DNA from: a virus
IMG/VR virus record: IMGVR_UViG_3300025598_000044
Coordinates: 1 to 61,874 of that record
DNA: 61,874 nucleotides
Strand: one strand, 5' to 3'
Positions 49,350 through 58,666 of the stretch are shown here, one piece after another. The translations under genes were made by a program, and so were the position numbers. Below the pieces are notes generated by a model. That model worked only from the letters and a program-made list of their open reading frames with translations, did no database searches and was not told the origin of the DNA. Numbering within the stretch: position 1 is the first letter of the stretch; every line of letters begins with the position of its first letter.

Positions 49350-51215
49350 TTATTTCCAGTTTGCGCTGTAGTCTTTGGTTGGCGCTCCGGGGGTTGGCGT
49401 ACTGATACCCGCGTGCTGCATAGCGGCACTGTTCCACGCGTTGTAATAAGCCAGAGCTTCTTTATATTCCGTTTCGATCTGATTCAACATTGCTGGGTTG
49501 TTTTTGGCAACCAATTGTGCATTGTCGTATGCTTTTTTGGCGTTGGCCAGTCGTTGATCTGCGCCGACCATGCCGTATTGAATGAATTTACCCTTTTCAG
49601 CGGCATCAGCTTTTATGTACTGCGCCTGAATCGTATCGTTGTATTGCTTCGACCTAGCGTTCAGCCCAGCTTCCTGCACCAGCGTACGGACGTTCGCAGC
49701 GTGCTCTTGCGCCTTGAACTTAGCCAAGTCTCCGACCATTGCAGAGTAGTTGCGCTGATCCGCGCCATACTCACGAGACGCATCGCGCAACATTTCGGAA
49801 TCTTCACGGCGCTGCGCGTCGGCAAGCCTGAATTTGTCTTCCGCGATCTTCTGCTGCGCGGCCATGAGACCCTGTTGAATATGCGGCACAGCCTGAGAGT
49901 AAGACAGCCCGCCAGTGGCGGCAGCATTGAGGAACTTGGTAAGCCCGTTACCCGCCTGCCCCGGCTGGCCCGCAGCCATCGCCATGTTGAAGAATGCGCC
50001 TGCCCGCGCCATACGCATCTGAGATTCAGCGTTCATCTTTGCCATGCCAGACTGCGCGTCAAGCGCTTTCTTGTACTCTTCCACGCCAGCGTTCGGTCCC
50101 AGCGCTTCACGCTGCTCTCTTATACGATCCGCAATCGACTTAGGCTGCGCATCCCTGATGTGTTGTTCCAAAGAAGCAATCAACGGGTCTTTGCTTTCAT
50201 CCAGATTCATACCGCCAATACGAAGAACGTTTTTGGTTTGTTCCGAAACATTCGCAGCATTTGGCGCGGTGGGAGCCGCATTAGTCGGCGGAGTATTGGT
50301 GGGAGCCGCAGGGGGCGTACCCGCAGGAGCTGCTGCATTAGGAGGTACAGACGGCGCAGCGCCACTTGCTGCGGCCTGTCGAGCAGCAAGAACTTCCGGA
50401 GGAATAGGTGCCTGATTTTGCGAGGGGTTGCGGAAAGCTTGTTCTCGTTGCCGTAGCCTTTCTTCATAGCTGGAAGGGCTGGTAAAGAGATTATTGAAGA
50501 AACTACCAATCCCGGCAGCAATCCCCGTATCAGGCGTAGTGGTTTGCATACGCTGAGTGGGATGCGCCATATACTGAGACTGCGCGTATTCTTTTTCTAC
50601 GTCGTTCAACGGGCGATTGGAGCGAGATACAAGCGAACCATACTCGCCCATATTGGGCACTGCCCCAAGATTATGCAGCTTGCCGCTTGCGTCGATTGCC
50701 ATGTTCAAGGGGCGACCCTGTTCATCATGGGCTAGCATGGGAGTGCCATCCGCGCCGACAGGATCCGTAGAAGCTTCTACGCCGTAAGGACCGCCAGCAT
50801 TGCCACCCGTAGCAAGCGCAACGACGCCACCTTTGGCCATACCTTTTGGTTTACCAAATGAGTACAGATCCGGGTTGACCGGAAGATCCGCGACTCCGCC
50901 CTGACGAGCTTGATCGGCAGCGTGCTGCTGGACGGCTTGCATCGCTTGCGGGGCCACTTGCTGCGCCATCTGTTGAGGCATCTGCTGGAACATCTGATGG
51001 GTGTTCTGCAACACATTAGGCTGCGGACCCATAGCGCCTTGAATAGCCTGTTGCGTCTGTGCGGCACGCTTCAACTGAGCGGCTTCCAGTACGCCAATGG
51101 CGAGCGCCTGATTCAAACCATGCGAAGCAAGGTATTGCAACGCGCTAGCAGGGTCCATACCCGCAATGGCTTCGGACGCTTTCTGATATGCCGGATCACT
51201 AGCAAGAATACTCAT
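49350..51215 (-). CDS. internal virion (ejection) protein with coiled coils
   Basis: A 621-residue Ala/Gln-rich protein. It has helical N-terminal segments (ASALQYLASHGLNQALAIGV), a Met/Gln region, the motif KGMAKGGVVALATGGN (about residue 130), a Pro/Ala-rich linker (about 285-335) and long C-terminal coiled coils (for example AAQQKIAEDKFRLADAQRRE). Position before the giant polyvalent gene, composition and the GGxV motif suit an internal protein released during DNA ejection. Confidence 0.68.
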   Translation of the reverse strand: MSILASDPAYQKASEAIAGMDPASALQYLASHGLNQALAIGVLEAAQLKRAAQTQQAIQGAMGPQPNVLQNTHQMFQQMPQQMAQQVAPQAMQAVQQHAADQARQGGVADLPVNPDLYSFGKPKGMAKGGVVALATGGNAGGPYGVEASTDPVGADGTPMLAHDEQGRPLNMAIDASGKLHNLGAVPNMGEYGSLVSRSNRPLNDVEKEYAQSQYMAHPTQRMQTTTPDTGIAAGIGSFFNNLFTSPSSYEERLRQREQAFRNPSQNQAPIPPEVLAARQAAASGAAPSVPPNAAAPAGTPPAAPTNTPPTNAAPTAPNAANVSEQTKNVLRIGGMNLDESKDPLIASLEQHIRDAQPKSIADRIREQREALGPNAGVEEYKKALDAQSGMAKMNAESQMRMARAGAFFNMAMAAGQPGQAGNGLTKFLNAAATGGLSYSQAVPHIQQGLMAAQQKIAEDKFRLADAQRREDSEMLRDASREYGADQRNYSAMVGDLAKFKAQEHAANVRTLVQEAGLNARSKQYNDTIQAQYIKADAAEKGKFIQYGMVGADQRLANAKKAYDNAQLVAKNNPAMLNQIETEYKEALAYYNAWNSAAMQHAGISTPTPGAPTKDYSANWK

Positions 51216-52147
51216 GCTGCCGCCCCCGCGCCCATACCACCAAACAAGCTTGCCATGCCACCGCCAAGACCAACCGCCTGTCCCAACGCGCTGCCCGGAG
51301 ACATATACGTGGACGACGTGCTTTGCTGGCCCAACGCTCCCGGCGACGTGCCGTGGAGGATACCCGACAAAAACGCTTGCTGCGCGTACGGATAATTGAC
51401 GTAGTTCTGGAAGTTCTGATTGAGCGCATTGTTGACCGCTTGCGACAACTGCTGCTGTTGAGTACCAAGAGCGTTCTGCCCCTGCGTGATACCCATCTGC
51501 TGCGCATACTGGTTCTGGCCAAGCAAACCCAACGCCTGTGCCGCGCCAAGCCCCATCTGCTGTTGGTTTTGCAACGCGCCCTGCGCGTTCTGATAACCAC
51601 TCTGAAGCCCAGCAGCCGTGATGCCCTGCAACTGGCTCTGAAGGTTTCGATTGGCTTCGGACTGCATCAACGCTTCGCGCGATCCACCCAAACCACCGAC
51701 GTTGGCAGCGGCGGATCCCAACTGCGGGAGGCTACGTGCGTAGTCCGCGATAGCCTGATTCTGCTGCTGGTTGATGACGTTCTGCGTATATGGAGACAGG
51801 TAGTTCTGGATGTTCTGCTGATACCGCGACGGATCCATCGCCTGAGCGCCAACCAGCCCCGCCATACCAGACGCTTGCTGCGTCTGCGGCGACACACCCA
51901 TTCGCTGCATGTTTTGCATGGCTTGCACTTGCAACGGGGTCATCCCGGCAACGGTCGTACCTTGAATACCCTGACCACCAGCAGCCGCGTTACCAATATA
52001 GGACTGGTACGGGTTCTGGCTTGTATTCGTTAGCGCAAGCGCTTGACCAGCAAGCTGCTGTACCGGACCTTGCAAATAGGTCGGTAGGTTGGTGTTGTAG
52101 ACTGTCGATTGTGTGGGTTGACTAGACCCGCCGCCACCGCTGCACAT
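51212..52147 (-). CDS. Gln/Ala-rich internal virion protein
   Basis: A 311-residue protein rich in Gln, Ala, Asn and Gly. It begins MCSGGGGSSQPTQSTVYNTN and ends with a glycine-rich hydrophobic stretch (VGLGGGMASLFGGMGAGAAA). The middle is helical with many Gln (QQQNQAIADYARSLPQLGSA). This profile matches small ejection proteins of podoviruses (T7 gp14-like role). Its stop overlaps the next start. A Cys at position 2 is noted but no signal peptide precedes it. Confidence 0.68.
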   Translation of the reverse strand: MCSGGGGSSQPTQSTVYNTNLPTYLQGPVQQLAGQALALTNTSQNPYQSYIGNAAAGGQGIQGTTVAGMTPLQVQAMQNMQRMGVSPQTQQASGMAGLVGAQAMDPSRYQQNIQNYLSPYTQNVINQQQNQAIADYARSLPQLGSAAANVGGLGGSREALMQSEANRNLQSQLQGITAAGLQSGYQNAQGALQNQQQMGLGAAQALGLLGQNQYAQQMGITQGQNALGTQQQQLSQAVNNALNQNFQNYVNYPYAQQAFLSGILHGTSPGALGQQSTSSTYMSPGSALGQAVGLGGGMASLFGGMGAGAAA

Positions 52148-52150
52148 AAC

Positions 52151-52519
52151 TCACCTCAAAACAATGTGGTAGGGGATCGGGAAATGAAGCGTGTCGTCCA
52201 TGCTTCCTGTACGCCGATCCATAGGCAGGTTTCTAAACGGCGCAGGTACGCCATACAAAAACCGATTGAAAATAACCGTGTTATTCTCAAGCGCCAAGAC
52301 TTCATGTAAAGCGCTCCAATCAAGCGCGTGGTGTTCGCCTTCAACCAAAACGACTGACGGCATATCACCCGACACGCGAACTGCGCCTTTCATGACCAGA
52401 ATATCGTGCGCGGTATCTTCCTCATGCACATGTGCCATGAGACCTTCACCACGTTTATCGAAAGCGTAAAGGATGCCCTCCAAGCCTCCGAGTTGAATCA
52501 ATTGAATATGAGTTGTCAT
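52151..52519 (-). CDS. cupin-fold protein
   Basis: A 122-residue single-domain cupin candidate: GEGLMAHVHEEDTAHDILVM has the HxH of cupin motif 1, with a His near the usual Glu position. VEGEHHALDWSALHEVLAL resembles motif 2. A single metal site is plausible. It lies among the ejection-protein genes, between a GNAT-like protein and a Gln-rich protein. Its substrate is unknown; it could modify a small molecule or simply be a structural fold. Confidence 0.68.
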   Translation of the reverse strand: MTTHIQLIQLGGLEGILYAFDKRGEGLMAHVHEEDTAHDILVMKGAVRVSGDMPSVVLVEGEHHALDWSALHEVLALENNTVIFNRFLYGVPAPFRNLPMDRRTGSMDDTLHFPIPYHIVLR

Positions 52520-52947
52520 CGGAAGAACTTCTCATAGACCACAGTCTGCGACGTGCAACCATGCTTGCGAGCATGATTCCGCCAACCGGGACGCCCAAAG
52601 AATTCAATCCCCTGACAGCCCTGATCTTTTGCAAACTTCTCCAATTCCGTAAACACCAGATCCCCAGATAAATCAAGCACTCCCTCATCGCCTGCGCTGT
52701 ACTGAAATACCAGCATCTTGCACAGGGGATACTGCTTGATCTCCGTGATGACATAACCCCAAACGTCTTCCGTCTCAGGATCATGTACCGCCCACAACTG
52801 CATGTGCATCGTGTAAAGAAATCGCACGATGTCATCAATAGACGCCCGTCCCCGCGTCCACAACTCTGACTTTTTCAGGTTGTGAATAACCTTTGGCAGC
52901 ACGTAAGAGAGCTGTCCATAAGGAACGTAGGTGACGGTCAGGGCCAT
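52516..52947 (-). CDS. GNAT-like acetyltransferase-fold protein
   Basis: A 143-residue protein with a GNAT-type order of elements: beta strands around QLWAVHDPETEDVWGYVITE, a core KMLVFQYSAGDEGV in place of the acetyl-CoA loop, a helix FTELEKFAKDQGCQGIEFFG and RPGWRNHARKHGCTSQTVVY at the end. T7 gp13, a podoviral morphogenesis protein, is also said to have a GNAT-like fold, and this gene has a similar position before ejection-protein genes. The CoA-binding loop is not clear, so activity is uncertain. Confidence 0.65.
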   Translation of the reverse strand: MALTVTYVPYGQLSYVLPKVIHNLKKSELWTRGRASIDDIVRFLYTMHMQLWAVHDPETEDVWGYVITEIKQYPLCKMLVFQYSAGDEGVLDLSGDLVFTELEKFAKDQGCQGIEFFGRPGWRNHARKHGCTSQTVVYEKFFR

Positions 52948-53276
52948 TAGCTGTTCCTGATTTGCGGGCCGTAGTGCTGCAAACCGCTAGGCTGCGGAGC
53001 AATGGAAGCAAGACCGGTGGAGGTCATTGGATTCTGAAACTGCTGTGTCTGCTGCATCGGCATCTGCTGACCCGGAATACCCGCCATGCCACCGCCGACG
53101 CCGCCGAATAGTCCGCCAAGCTGCCCCACCTGACCCGGCATCTGTTGTCCTGTCATCGGCATCGTCTGACCGCCGGGAGCCGCCGGTTTACCCGCCTGAC
53201 CGCCAGCGGGAGCCATCGGACTCCGCATCATCTGCTGCCCCATCGGGGGCGTCGCCTGTCCTGCTCCACCTGCCAT
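52947..53276 (-). CDS. Gly/Met/Gln/Pro-rich low-complexity protein
   Basis: A 109-residue low-complexity protein (for example PMTGQQMPGQVGQLGGLFGG) with almost no charged residues except at the ends. A good GGAG site precedes the ATG. It sits in the ejection-protein block. It is likely disordered and may be an internal virion component; there is no known domain. Confidence 0.58.
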   Translation of the reverse strand: MAGGAGQATPPMGQQMMRSPMAPAGGQAGKPAAPGGQTMPMTGQQMPGQVGQLGGLFGGVGGGMAGIPGQQMPMQQTQQFQNPMTSTGLASIAPQPSGLQHYGPQIRNS

Positions 53277-53285
53277 GTTTATCTC

Positions 53286-55022
53286 CTAAGCCGGAATGAA
53301 TTTATCGGGGTTGATCTGACGACCCTGCTTGGGGTTGCCGGTGCGAGCCTGACGCACGCGATCCATCATCTTGTAGAGTGTACGCGAACCGGCTTCTGTA
53401 GAGCCATTCCCAAGATGGGAGACAACATCTGCCGGGATGACAAACTCACCGTCTGCCAAGGCAGCGGGTTGTGGCTTATTCCCTACAATATGTGCTGGGA
53501 TGTCATCGGACATACCATCGCCCGGACCCTTGAGCAGTCGCCCACCGTCCGAATAAGAGCCAAGGGTCGTGCCGCCGCCAGCAAACGCGTTGAGCGAACC
53601 AATCCCACCACCCGCCGCCTTGCCGCCGCCCCCACCGCCAAACCGACCAAAGCCAGAGTTTGTCTGAGTGTAAGACTGCGTGGCCGGATTCCACGTATAA
53701 GACGGCATACTGTCTCCGCCGTCTGTGCCGCTACTAAACGGACCAAACCCACCAAGGCCACTAAACCGAGGGGTTGTCGGAGTCTGCGTCGCTGACGTAG
53801 TGGTTGAGGACGGAGGCGGGGCCGTGTAGCCGTACGGGTTGGTTGCCGACTGCGGCTGCTGATTCCCCAAGAACCCCATACCGGCACCGCCAGTTGGAGT
53901 CGTCGGAGCAGTACCCGCGCTGATACCGGCCATGTACGCATTGTTGGCCGCAGGGCTGGGAGTTTGCAGGGTGGACGTGGTGTTCGCGCCGCTCATCAAA
54001 CCCTTGTAGTAATCCTGAAGATTGCTGGACGTACCGCCCGCCGCCATGTGCTTGACTGAGCCACCTTCCTTGCCGTTCACCGCATAAGGATTGACCGGTG
54101 CGATAGACCCGTACGGATTGGCAAACGAACCAAGCGGTGCGGCACCTGCGACTTGGACCTGATTAAGTCCCGGCGCACCCGTATATCCTGTCCCTGCAAA
54201 TTGCGTACTCCAGTTGCCACGTGAATACCGCTGCGTACGCGGATCGTAGGTGGTGTTGTAATACGGAGCCGCTGCGGTGTTTGCAGCGGTCATTCCCGGC
54301 TGACCTGAACTGACTGCGCCAAGAACGGATCCGGCAGCGCCCGCCATACCAAGCGGACCCATAGCCTTTCCAATAGAGCTAAGCGCCCCCGGCTGGTTCA
54401 GATTGCCAAGACCGGTCTTGAACGCTTGCCACGGGGAGTTGTTGACGGCATTAAGCGCTTGCATTTGCGCAGAACCAGCGGTTCCAGCCAATTGACCAGA
54501 AGCCACTGCGGGCATCTGCGCCACTTCTCCAGTCAACGGATTGGTAACGTCAATAGCGCTGATGCCTTGTGGCACAGCAGTTTCTGCTCCGCTTGTTATT
54601 GCATTTGCCGCAGCGTCTGACGCTGCTTTCGCGCCCACACCTTCAATGCCGCCAGCAAGGGTAGCACCGCCGTACGCGCCAAGCCCCGCCATGAGGCCCT
54701 TCTTCCAACTACCCGTGATGGCGGTATCGGCAGCGCCGGTAAGCGCAGCAGCGCCCAGCGACCCAAGCCCCGGCAGGAGAAAGTTCAGACCAAACCCTGC
54801 AACCATCGGCAAGATCGAAGACAGGAACCCTGCTTCGTATAGACCCGTATGCGGATTAACGGTTAGGTCACCGCCAGCAGCCATTGCCAACTGCTTGAGA
54901 CCACCCACTTCCTGCGGAGTCATGTGCACGAGCATTTTGTCGTCGCCACGACCAAGCGAAGCCAGTCCAAGCGCCGCGTGATGCGGGTGGTGGGCTAATG
55001 GACGCATTTCACCTGTAAACAT
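53286..55022 (-). CDS. internal virion protein with membrane segments and GGxV motif
   Basis: A 578-residue protein. The N-terminal third contains MLVHMTPQEVGGLKQLAMAA and Gly/Ala-rich hydrophobic helices (FLSSILPMVAGFGLNFLLPG; AALTGAADTAITGSWKKGLM) that could insert into membrane. GKEGGSVKHMAAGG lies near residue 320. The C-terminal 100 residues hold a conserved-looking block, KGPGDGMSDDIPAHIVGNKP and LADGEFVIPADVVSHLGNGS. A role in DNA ejection is likely. The second in-frame start (MLVHM) is possible. Confidence 0.68.
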   Translation of the reverse strand: MFTGEMRPLAHHPHHAALGLASLGRGDDKMLVHMTPQEVGGLKQLAMAAGGDLTVNPHTGLYEAGFLSSILPMVAGFGLNFLLPGLGSLGAAALTGAADTAITGSWKKGLMAGLGAYGGATLAGGIEGVGAKAASDAAANAITSGAETAVPQGISAIDVTNPLTGEVAQMPAVASGQLAGTAGSAQMQALNAVNNSPWQAFKTGLGNLNQPGALSSIGKAMGPLGMAGAAGSVLGAVSSGQPGMTAANTAAAPYYNTTYDPRTQRYSRGNWSTQFAGTGYTGAPGLNQVQVAGAAPLGSFANPYGSIAPVNPYAVNGKEGGSVKHMAAGGTSSNLQDYYKGLMSGANTTSTLQTPSPAANNAYMAGISAGTAPTTPTGGAGMGFLGNQQPQSATNPYGYTAPPPSSTTTSATQTPTTPRFSGLGGFGPFSSGTDGGDSMPSYTWNPATQSYTQTNSGFGRFGGGGGGKAAGGGIGSLNAFAGGGTTLGSYSDGGRLLKGPGDGMSDDIPAHIVGNKPQPAALADGEFVIPADVVSHLGNGSTEAGSRTLYKMMDRVRQARTGNPKQGRQINPDKFIPA

Positions 55023-55024
55023 AG

Positions 55025-55804
55025 TTACACCGCTGTATTAGAAATAAGGATGCCTTCGACGCCGATACCGACTTGGAACGAACCGGACGACGGTTCACCC
55101 GCCGCTTGCCATTGAACGTCGGTCTTTTGCGGATAGGCGCGTGGGGCTACACGAAGCGTTCCGTATTCGTTCGTGAACGGAGCCTGAAGAAGAATTTGAA
55201 TTAGGCCCGTACTGGATTGTGTGTACACGCGATAAAACGAATAGTTGCCCGCCGTGTTACCGTTAAGGCTTGAGTAAGCATTGGAACGCGTCAGATAGAA
55301 CGTGTAACCGTTTGGTACGGTGTAGATCATCATCTGACTCTTGCCATATCCGGCGGTAATCTCAGCGTATTGAAGAGTCTTACCCGCGTTGCCTACGTTC
55401 AGCGTACCTACCGCGTTGACCGTTCCGACCACCGAAATACCGTTGATCCGCAAATACGAATTGACGGAAGTAACGCCTGTCGTGCCGTTAGTCAGGGTAA
55501 GAGTTTCTGAAATCTGGTTGTATCCAGAATCGAGTCCGTTGATTAGGACTTGCACTGCTGTGTCAGAGTTTGATGAACTCCAGAGCAATACCTGCGCCGC
55601 TGACGCAGGGTATGTGTATTGCGTAGTGTTTTCCCAAACCGGATAAAACGTAGCGCCGCTGCTATTAGGCAAAGCGTTCTGGTATCCGTACACGTTGACA
55701 ACCGAACACCCCGGCACGAGACCACGGGCCACCTGCATGTACCAAGGAGCCGCAAGGCTCGACTCAGTGCTGCCAGCAAACGGTGGGTAGAGCGTGATAC
55801 TCAT
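55025..55804 (-). CDS. virion structural protein, unknown
   Basis: A 259-residue beta-rich protein with Asn/Ser/Thr/Tyr-rich segments (VLINGLDSGYNQISETLTLT; MMIYTVPNGYTFYLTRSNAY). Its start overlaps the previous stop (ATGA). It lies between the stabilisation-type protein and the ejection block, so a tail or head surface role is likely; no domain is named. Confidence 0.62.
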   Translation of the reverse strand: MSITLYPPFAGSTESSLAAPWYMQVARGLVPGCSVVNVYGYQNALPNSSGATFYPVWENTTQYTYPASAAQVLLWSSSNSDTAVQVLINGLDSGYNQISETLTLTNGTTGVTSVNSYLRINGISVVGTVNAVGTLNVGNAGKTLQYAEITAGYGKSQMMIYTVPNGYTFYLTRSNAYSSLNGNTAGNYSFYRVYTQSSTGLIQILLQAPFTNEYGTLRVAPRAYPQKTDVQWQAAGEPSSGSFQVGIGVEGILISNTAV

Positions 55805-56136
55805 TGAGACTCACCGCCCGTCAGAGTTGCCGTGACGCCCGTCGTGCTGGCCTTCATCTGGATGGTGTCCCCGGTGTTCATGATCTGGGATCCAGTCCAT
55901 TGCATCGTGCTGTAAGCAGGGATGGCGGCTTGGTAGAAAATGGCGTTGTACGTATTCGGGGCGCTGCCTACCGGGACGATGCACAGAGTGACGGTGACCG
56001 CCGTGCTGTTCGTGTTGCAAATATCAACGTCTTTGAGGAACGTGCGTGTACTCGCCGGGACCGTATAGACAACGCCATACGATGCAGTCAAGGCAACCTG
56101 CCCGAGTCTAACCGGCGTAATATTCTGGTACGCCAT
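55801..56136 (-). CDS. virion structural protein, unknown
   Basis: A 111-residue beta-sandwich-like protein starting MAYQNITPVRLGQVALTASY. Contains FLKDVDICNTNSTAVTVTLC and AIFYQAAIPAYSTMQWTGSQ, typical of small virion attachment proteins. The start overlaps the previous stop (TAATG). Likely a minor structural protein. Confidence 0.62.
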   Translation of the reverse strand: MAYQNITPVRLGQVALTASYGVVYTVPASTRTFLKDVDICNTNSTAVTVTLCIVPVGSAPNTYNAIFYQAAIPAYSTMQWTGSQIMNTGDTIQMKASTTGVTATLTGGESQ

Positions 56137-56324
56137 TAGAGGAATTCCCCAAGCCACTGATATACGGCAAGATTACCAAGTTGTTGAATGGTCTGCTTGT
56201 CGTTGTTGTCGATCTGGTTGAAGTACAACCGCAACTGATTGGCGAATTGATTGTGGCTACCCGCGTCGTATTGCGGCGGCGCAACAAGCAGGTTGGGTGC
56301 TTTGGTGGGGGTCAGCGTTGACAT
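56136..56324 (-). CDS. 62-residue virion-region protein
   Basis: Short protein with an N-terminal TPTKAPNLLVAPPQYDAG and a helical part HNQFANQLRLYFNQIDNNDK. Joined to both neighbours by TAATG overlaps. The pattern NQLRLYFNQID also occurs in small phage virion proteins I have seen next to fibre or stabilisation genes. Function unknown. Confidence 0.6.
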   Translation of the reverse strand: MSTLTPTKAPNLLVAPPQYDAGSHNQFANQLRLYFNQIDNNDKQTIQQLGNLAVYQWLGEFL

Positions 56325-58666
56325 TAGCGCCTACCATCCGGACGGACATCGACACGGGTAACACCCAACTGCCAAGCCGTACCCTTCTGTGAAGACTCGA
56401 CCCGCATCGCCATCTGCCGCCCACGGACCCGCGTGTATATCTGACCGGTGTACTGTTCGACAGGCGCGATAGAGGGCGGAGTCGGGGGTAGTTGCGTCGA
56501 GGTAACTACCGGGGTATCTACCGGGTAAGTATAGGACGAGCCGGGGTTCTGCCGGGGCTTCAGGGTGTACGTCACCTGCGGATTGCTGTTGGGCGTCGAT
56601 CCATCAAACGTAATGTCAGGGATGATGCGCCACACGTACGAGAAGTGATCCCCCGAATCCAATTCAAAGTCCGTGGTTTCAATATACGCACTGATGCCAA
56701 TCGAAGGACTCACCGAGCCGTCGTCCGTACCGACCTCATGCAGCAGGATCTGGTTGGGGACCACATACGATACCTTGTCGTACTGGTAATGTTGTTGAGT
56801 GGTCGCCGTACCGTTGACTAGCGTCAGAGACCCGCCTGAGTTGCTGCTATATGCCAGCGTCTCCGTACCAATCGTGATCGACCCCGAATTCGGGTAGGAG
56901 ATAGAAGTCGTCATGGGGATCACAGTAGACCCCACCGGCAGGTTGGTCGTCAGGTAAGAAGTCTGAATACTGAACGCGCCCAGCGGGTTGGTGGCAAACG
57001 GCGAGTCGTACCATGCGGTACGGTTCATGGTGCCGAAGTACCACGACTGATCCATGTAGTTGAGGACAACGTAGCTATCGTTCGTCTGGCTGTTGGTGGA
57101 CGGATAGAACCACCAGATCTCGCTATACGCTTCGTTGTGCCCGCACACGACCTGATAGGACTGACTCATATTCAGGTTGGCGAACACGTATTGACGCACC
57201 GGACATACCAGCGGCTGCACCGTACCGCTATACGCGTAGAACTTGTCCACACCCATCCAGTAGGTGATGTTGTTCACCGTGATCATGGCATTGGGCGACA
57301 TGATGGAGATGTTGTCCATCAAGGTCTGGAAGTTGAATACGAACGGAGCGCCGATGTACTGCATAGAGTACAGCGCTTTGTCGGTCCAAATCAGAAGTTC
57401 CTGTCGGGTAGCAACACCGCTTACGATGTAAGATCCGTTGGCCAGCAACTGTTCACCGGACTGATTCGCCGTCGTCGGCGTCCATTCATACGGCACAGAC
57501 TGGTCTGACCAGCGCACCAGCATGGGGTTGAACGTCGGGGAGAACGTTGTTGGGTCATACGGTGTAGCGCCTAGCGCCACAGCAAACTGATACGTGCTGA
57601 AGATGACGATCTGGTTGGTCTCATTGGGCGCGTTCTGCCCCGAGTATGAGAAAGAAATCGTCGCGCCTTGGGCGACAGTAGATGACAAGGGTTGCGTCAA
57701 TGGGATTGTCGTACTGCCGTTCCAACTTGTAGAAACGTAAGTATTTGGCGGAATGCCCGCGCCGGTAACTGTGGACCCTACGTCGATACTGATCGTATCC
57801 GTTACGGTGATAGTTGACGTTCCACTATTGCTAGAAGCCGTAGTTGCCTTGCTCGTTTTCTGTATAGAACCCGCATACGAGTTGATGGTTATCGCGGGTG
57901 AATACGCTTGGTAGCCAAGGTCGTTGGTGTTCTTGAGCCAGTAATAGATCTGACCGGCGCGTTGCGCCATGATGAGGTCTTGGCCCCAGTTGGCTTGGGA
58001 CCACAGGTTGAGCGGGACGTACCCACCGATGTTATTACCCCAGCCACCCGTACCCCAGCCACCGGCACCCCAACCACCCGTCTGCGTTGCAGCATAGGTC
58101 GAACTGCCCGCCGACAGTTCATAATTGATGTTGACCGTCGCGCCGCCTGTACCTGAAGAAGTCGCTGTGCTACTACCCCGGATGACGTATTGCGTTGCAT
58201 TAAGTACGGCCAGAATCTCGTAGGCTCCGTAGAGCAGGACTCCGTTAACCGTATAACTTGAAGCTCCGGCAATCGTAATGAACGACCCAACCGTAGAAGA
58301 GAAGTTCGGATCGGTTACCGTGACAAGGCTGCTTCCGTTGGTCGTCGTGAATGCAAGAGAAAGCGTCGCCGTGTACGTGATTGGCGTTATGGCATAATAG
58401 TTGAGATCGGCTTGGTTCTGGATGTAGTACCGCTGGTTGGTGCCGACCGCCAGCAACTTCTGGGCATCCAGAGTGACCCAGTTGAACAATGTACGTACAA
58501 CGCCCGCAAAGGTAGCCCCTGCGTTGTTGTTGACCCATCCACCGAGCTTCTGAGGGAAGCCGTAACGAAACCGGATCTTGTCACAGTTGTAATACGCCCC
58601 TTCGTTGGCGTAATTCGTCAACTCTCTATTGAGTCCCGGTTTCGGATGGATCTTGACCAAAGCCAT
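56324..58666 (-). CDS. large tail/stabilisation-type structural protein
   Basis: A 780-residue beta-rich protein. The N terminus (LVKIHPKPGLNRELTNYANE, then CDKIRFRYGFPQKLGGWVNN) is a recurring start of large podoviral structural proteins. The body has propeller-like repeats with Trp/Tyr (GWGAGGWGTGGWGNNIGG; QELLIWTDKALYSMQYIGAP) and one shared beta module (VGSTVTGAGIPPNTYVSTS). The profile resembles P22 gp10 or T7 tubular B types, closing the neck or tail. Exact homology cannot be fixed. Confidence 0.7.
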   Translation of the reverse strand: MALVKIHPKPGLNRELTNYANEGAYYNCDKIRFRYGFPQKLGGWVNNNAGATFAGVVRTLFNWVTLDAQKLLAVGTNQRYYIQNQADLNYYAITPITYTATLSLAFTTTNGSSLVTVTDPNFSSTVGSFITIAGASSYTVNGVLLYGAYEILAVLNATQYVIRGSSTATSSGTGGATVNINYELSAGSSTYAATQTGGWGAGGWGTGGWGNNIGGYVPLNLWSQANWGQDLIMAQRAGQIYYWLKNTNDLGYQAYSPAITINSYAGSIQKTSKATTASSNSGTSTITVTDTISIDVGSTVTGAGIPPNTYVSTSWNGSTTIPLTQPLSSTVAQGATISFSYSGQNAPNETNQIVIFSTYQFAVALGATPYDPTTFSPTFNPMLVRWSDQSVPYEWTPTTANQSGEQLLANGSYIVSGVATRQELLIWTDKALYSMQYIGAPFVFNFQTLMDNISIMSPNAMITVNNITYWMGVDKFYAYSGTVQPLVCPVRQYVFANLNMSQSYQVVCGHNEAYSEIWWFYPSTNSQTNDSYVVLNYMDQSWYFGTMNRTAWYDSPFATNPLGAFSIQTSYLTTNLPVGSTVIPMTTSISYPNSGSITIGTETLAYSSNSGGSLTLVNGTATTQQHYQYDKVSYVVPNQILLHEVGTDDGSVSPSIGISAYIETTDFELDSGDHFSYVWRIIPDITFDGSTPNSNPQVTYTLKPRQNPGSSYTYPVDTPVVTSTQLPPTPPSIAPVEQYTGQIYTRVRGRQMAMRVESSQKGTAWQLGVTRVDVRPDGRR

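Noticed and set aside
49281-50456. Plus-strand frame of 391 codons opposite ejection-protein genes
   Set aside because: Arg/Leu/Val-rich antisense translation without motif; contradicts the operon direction.
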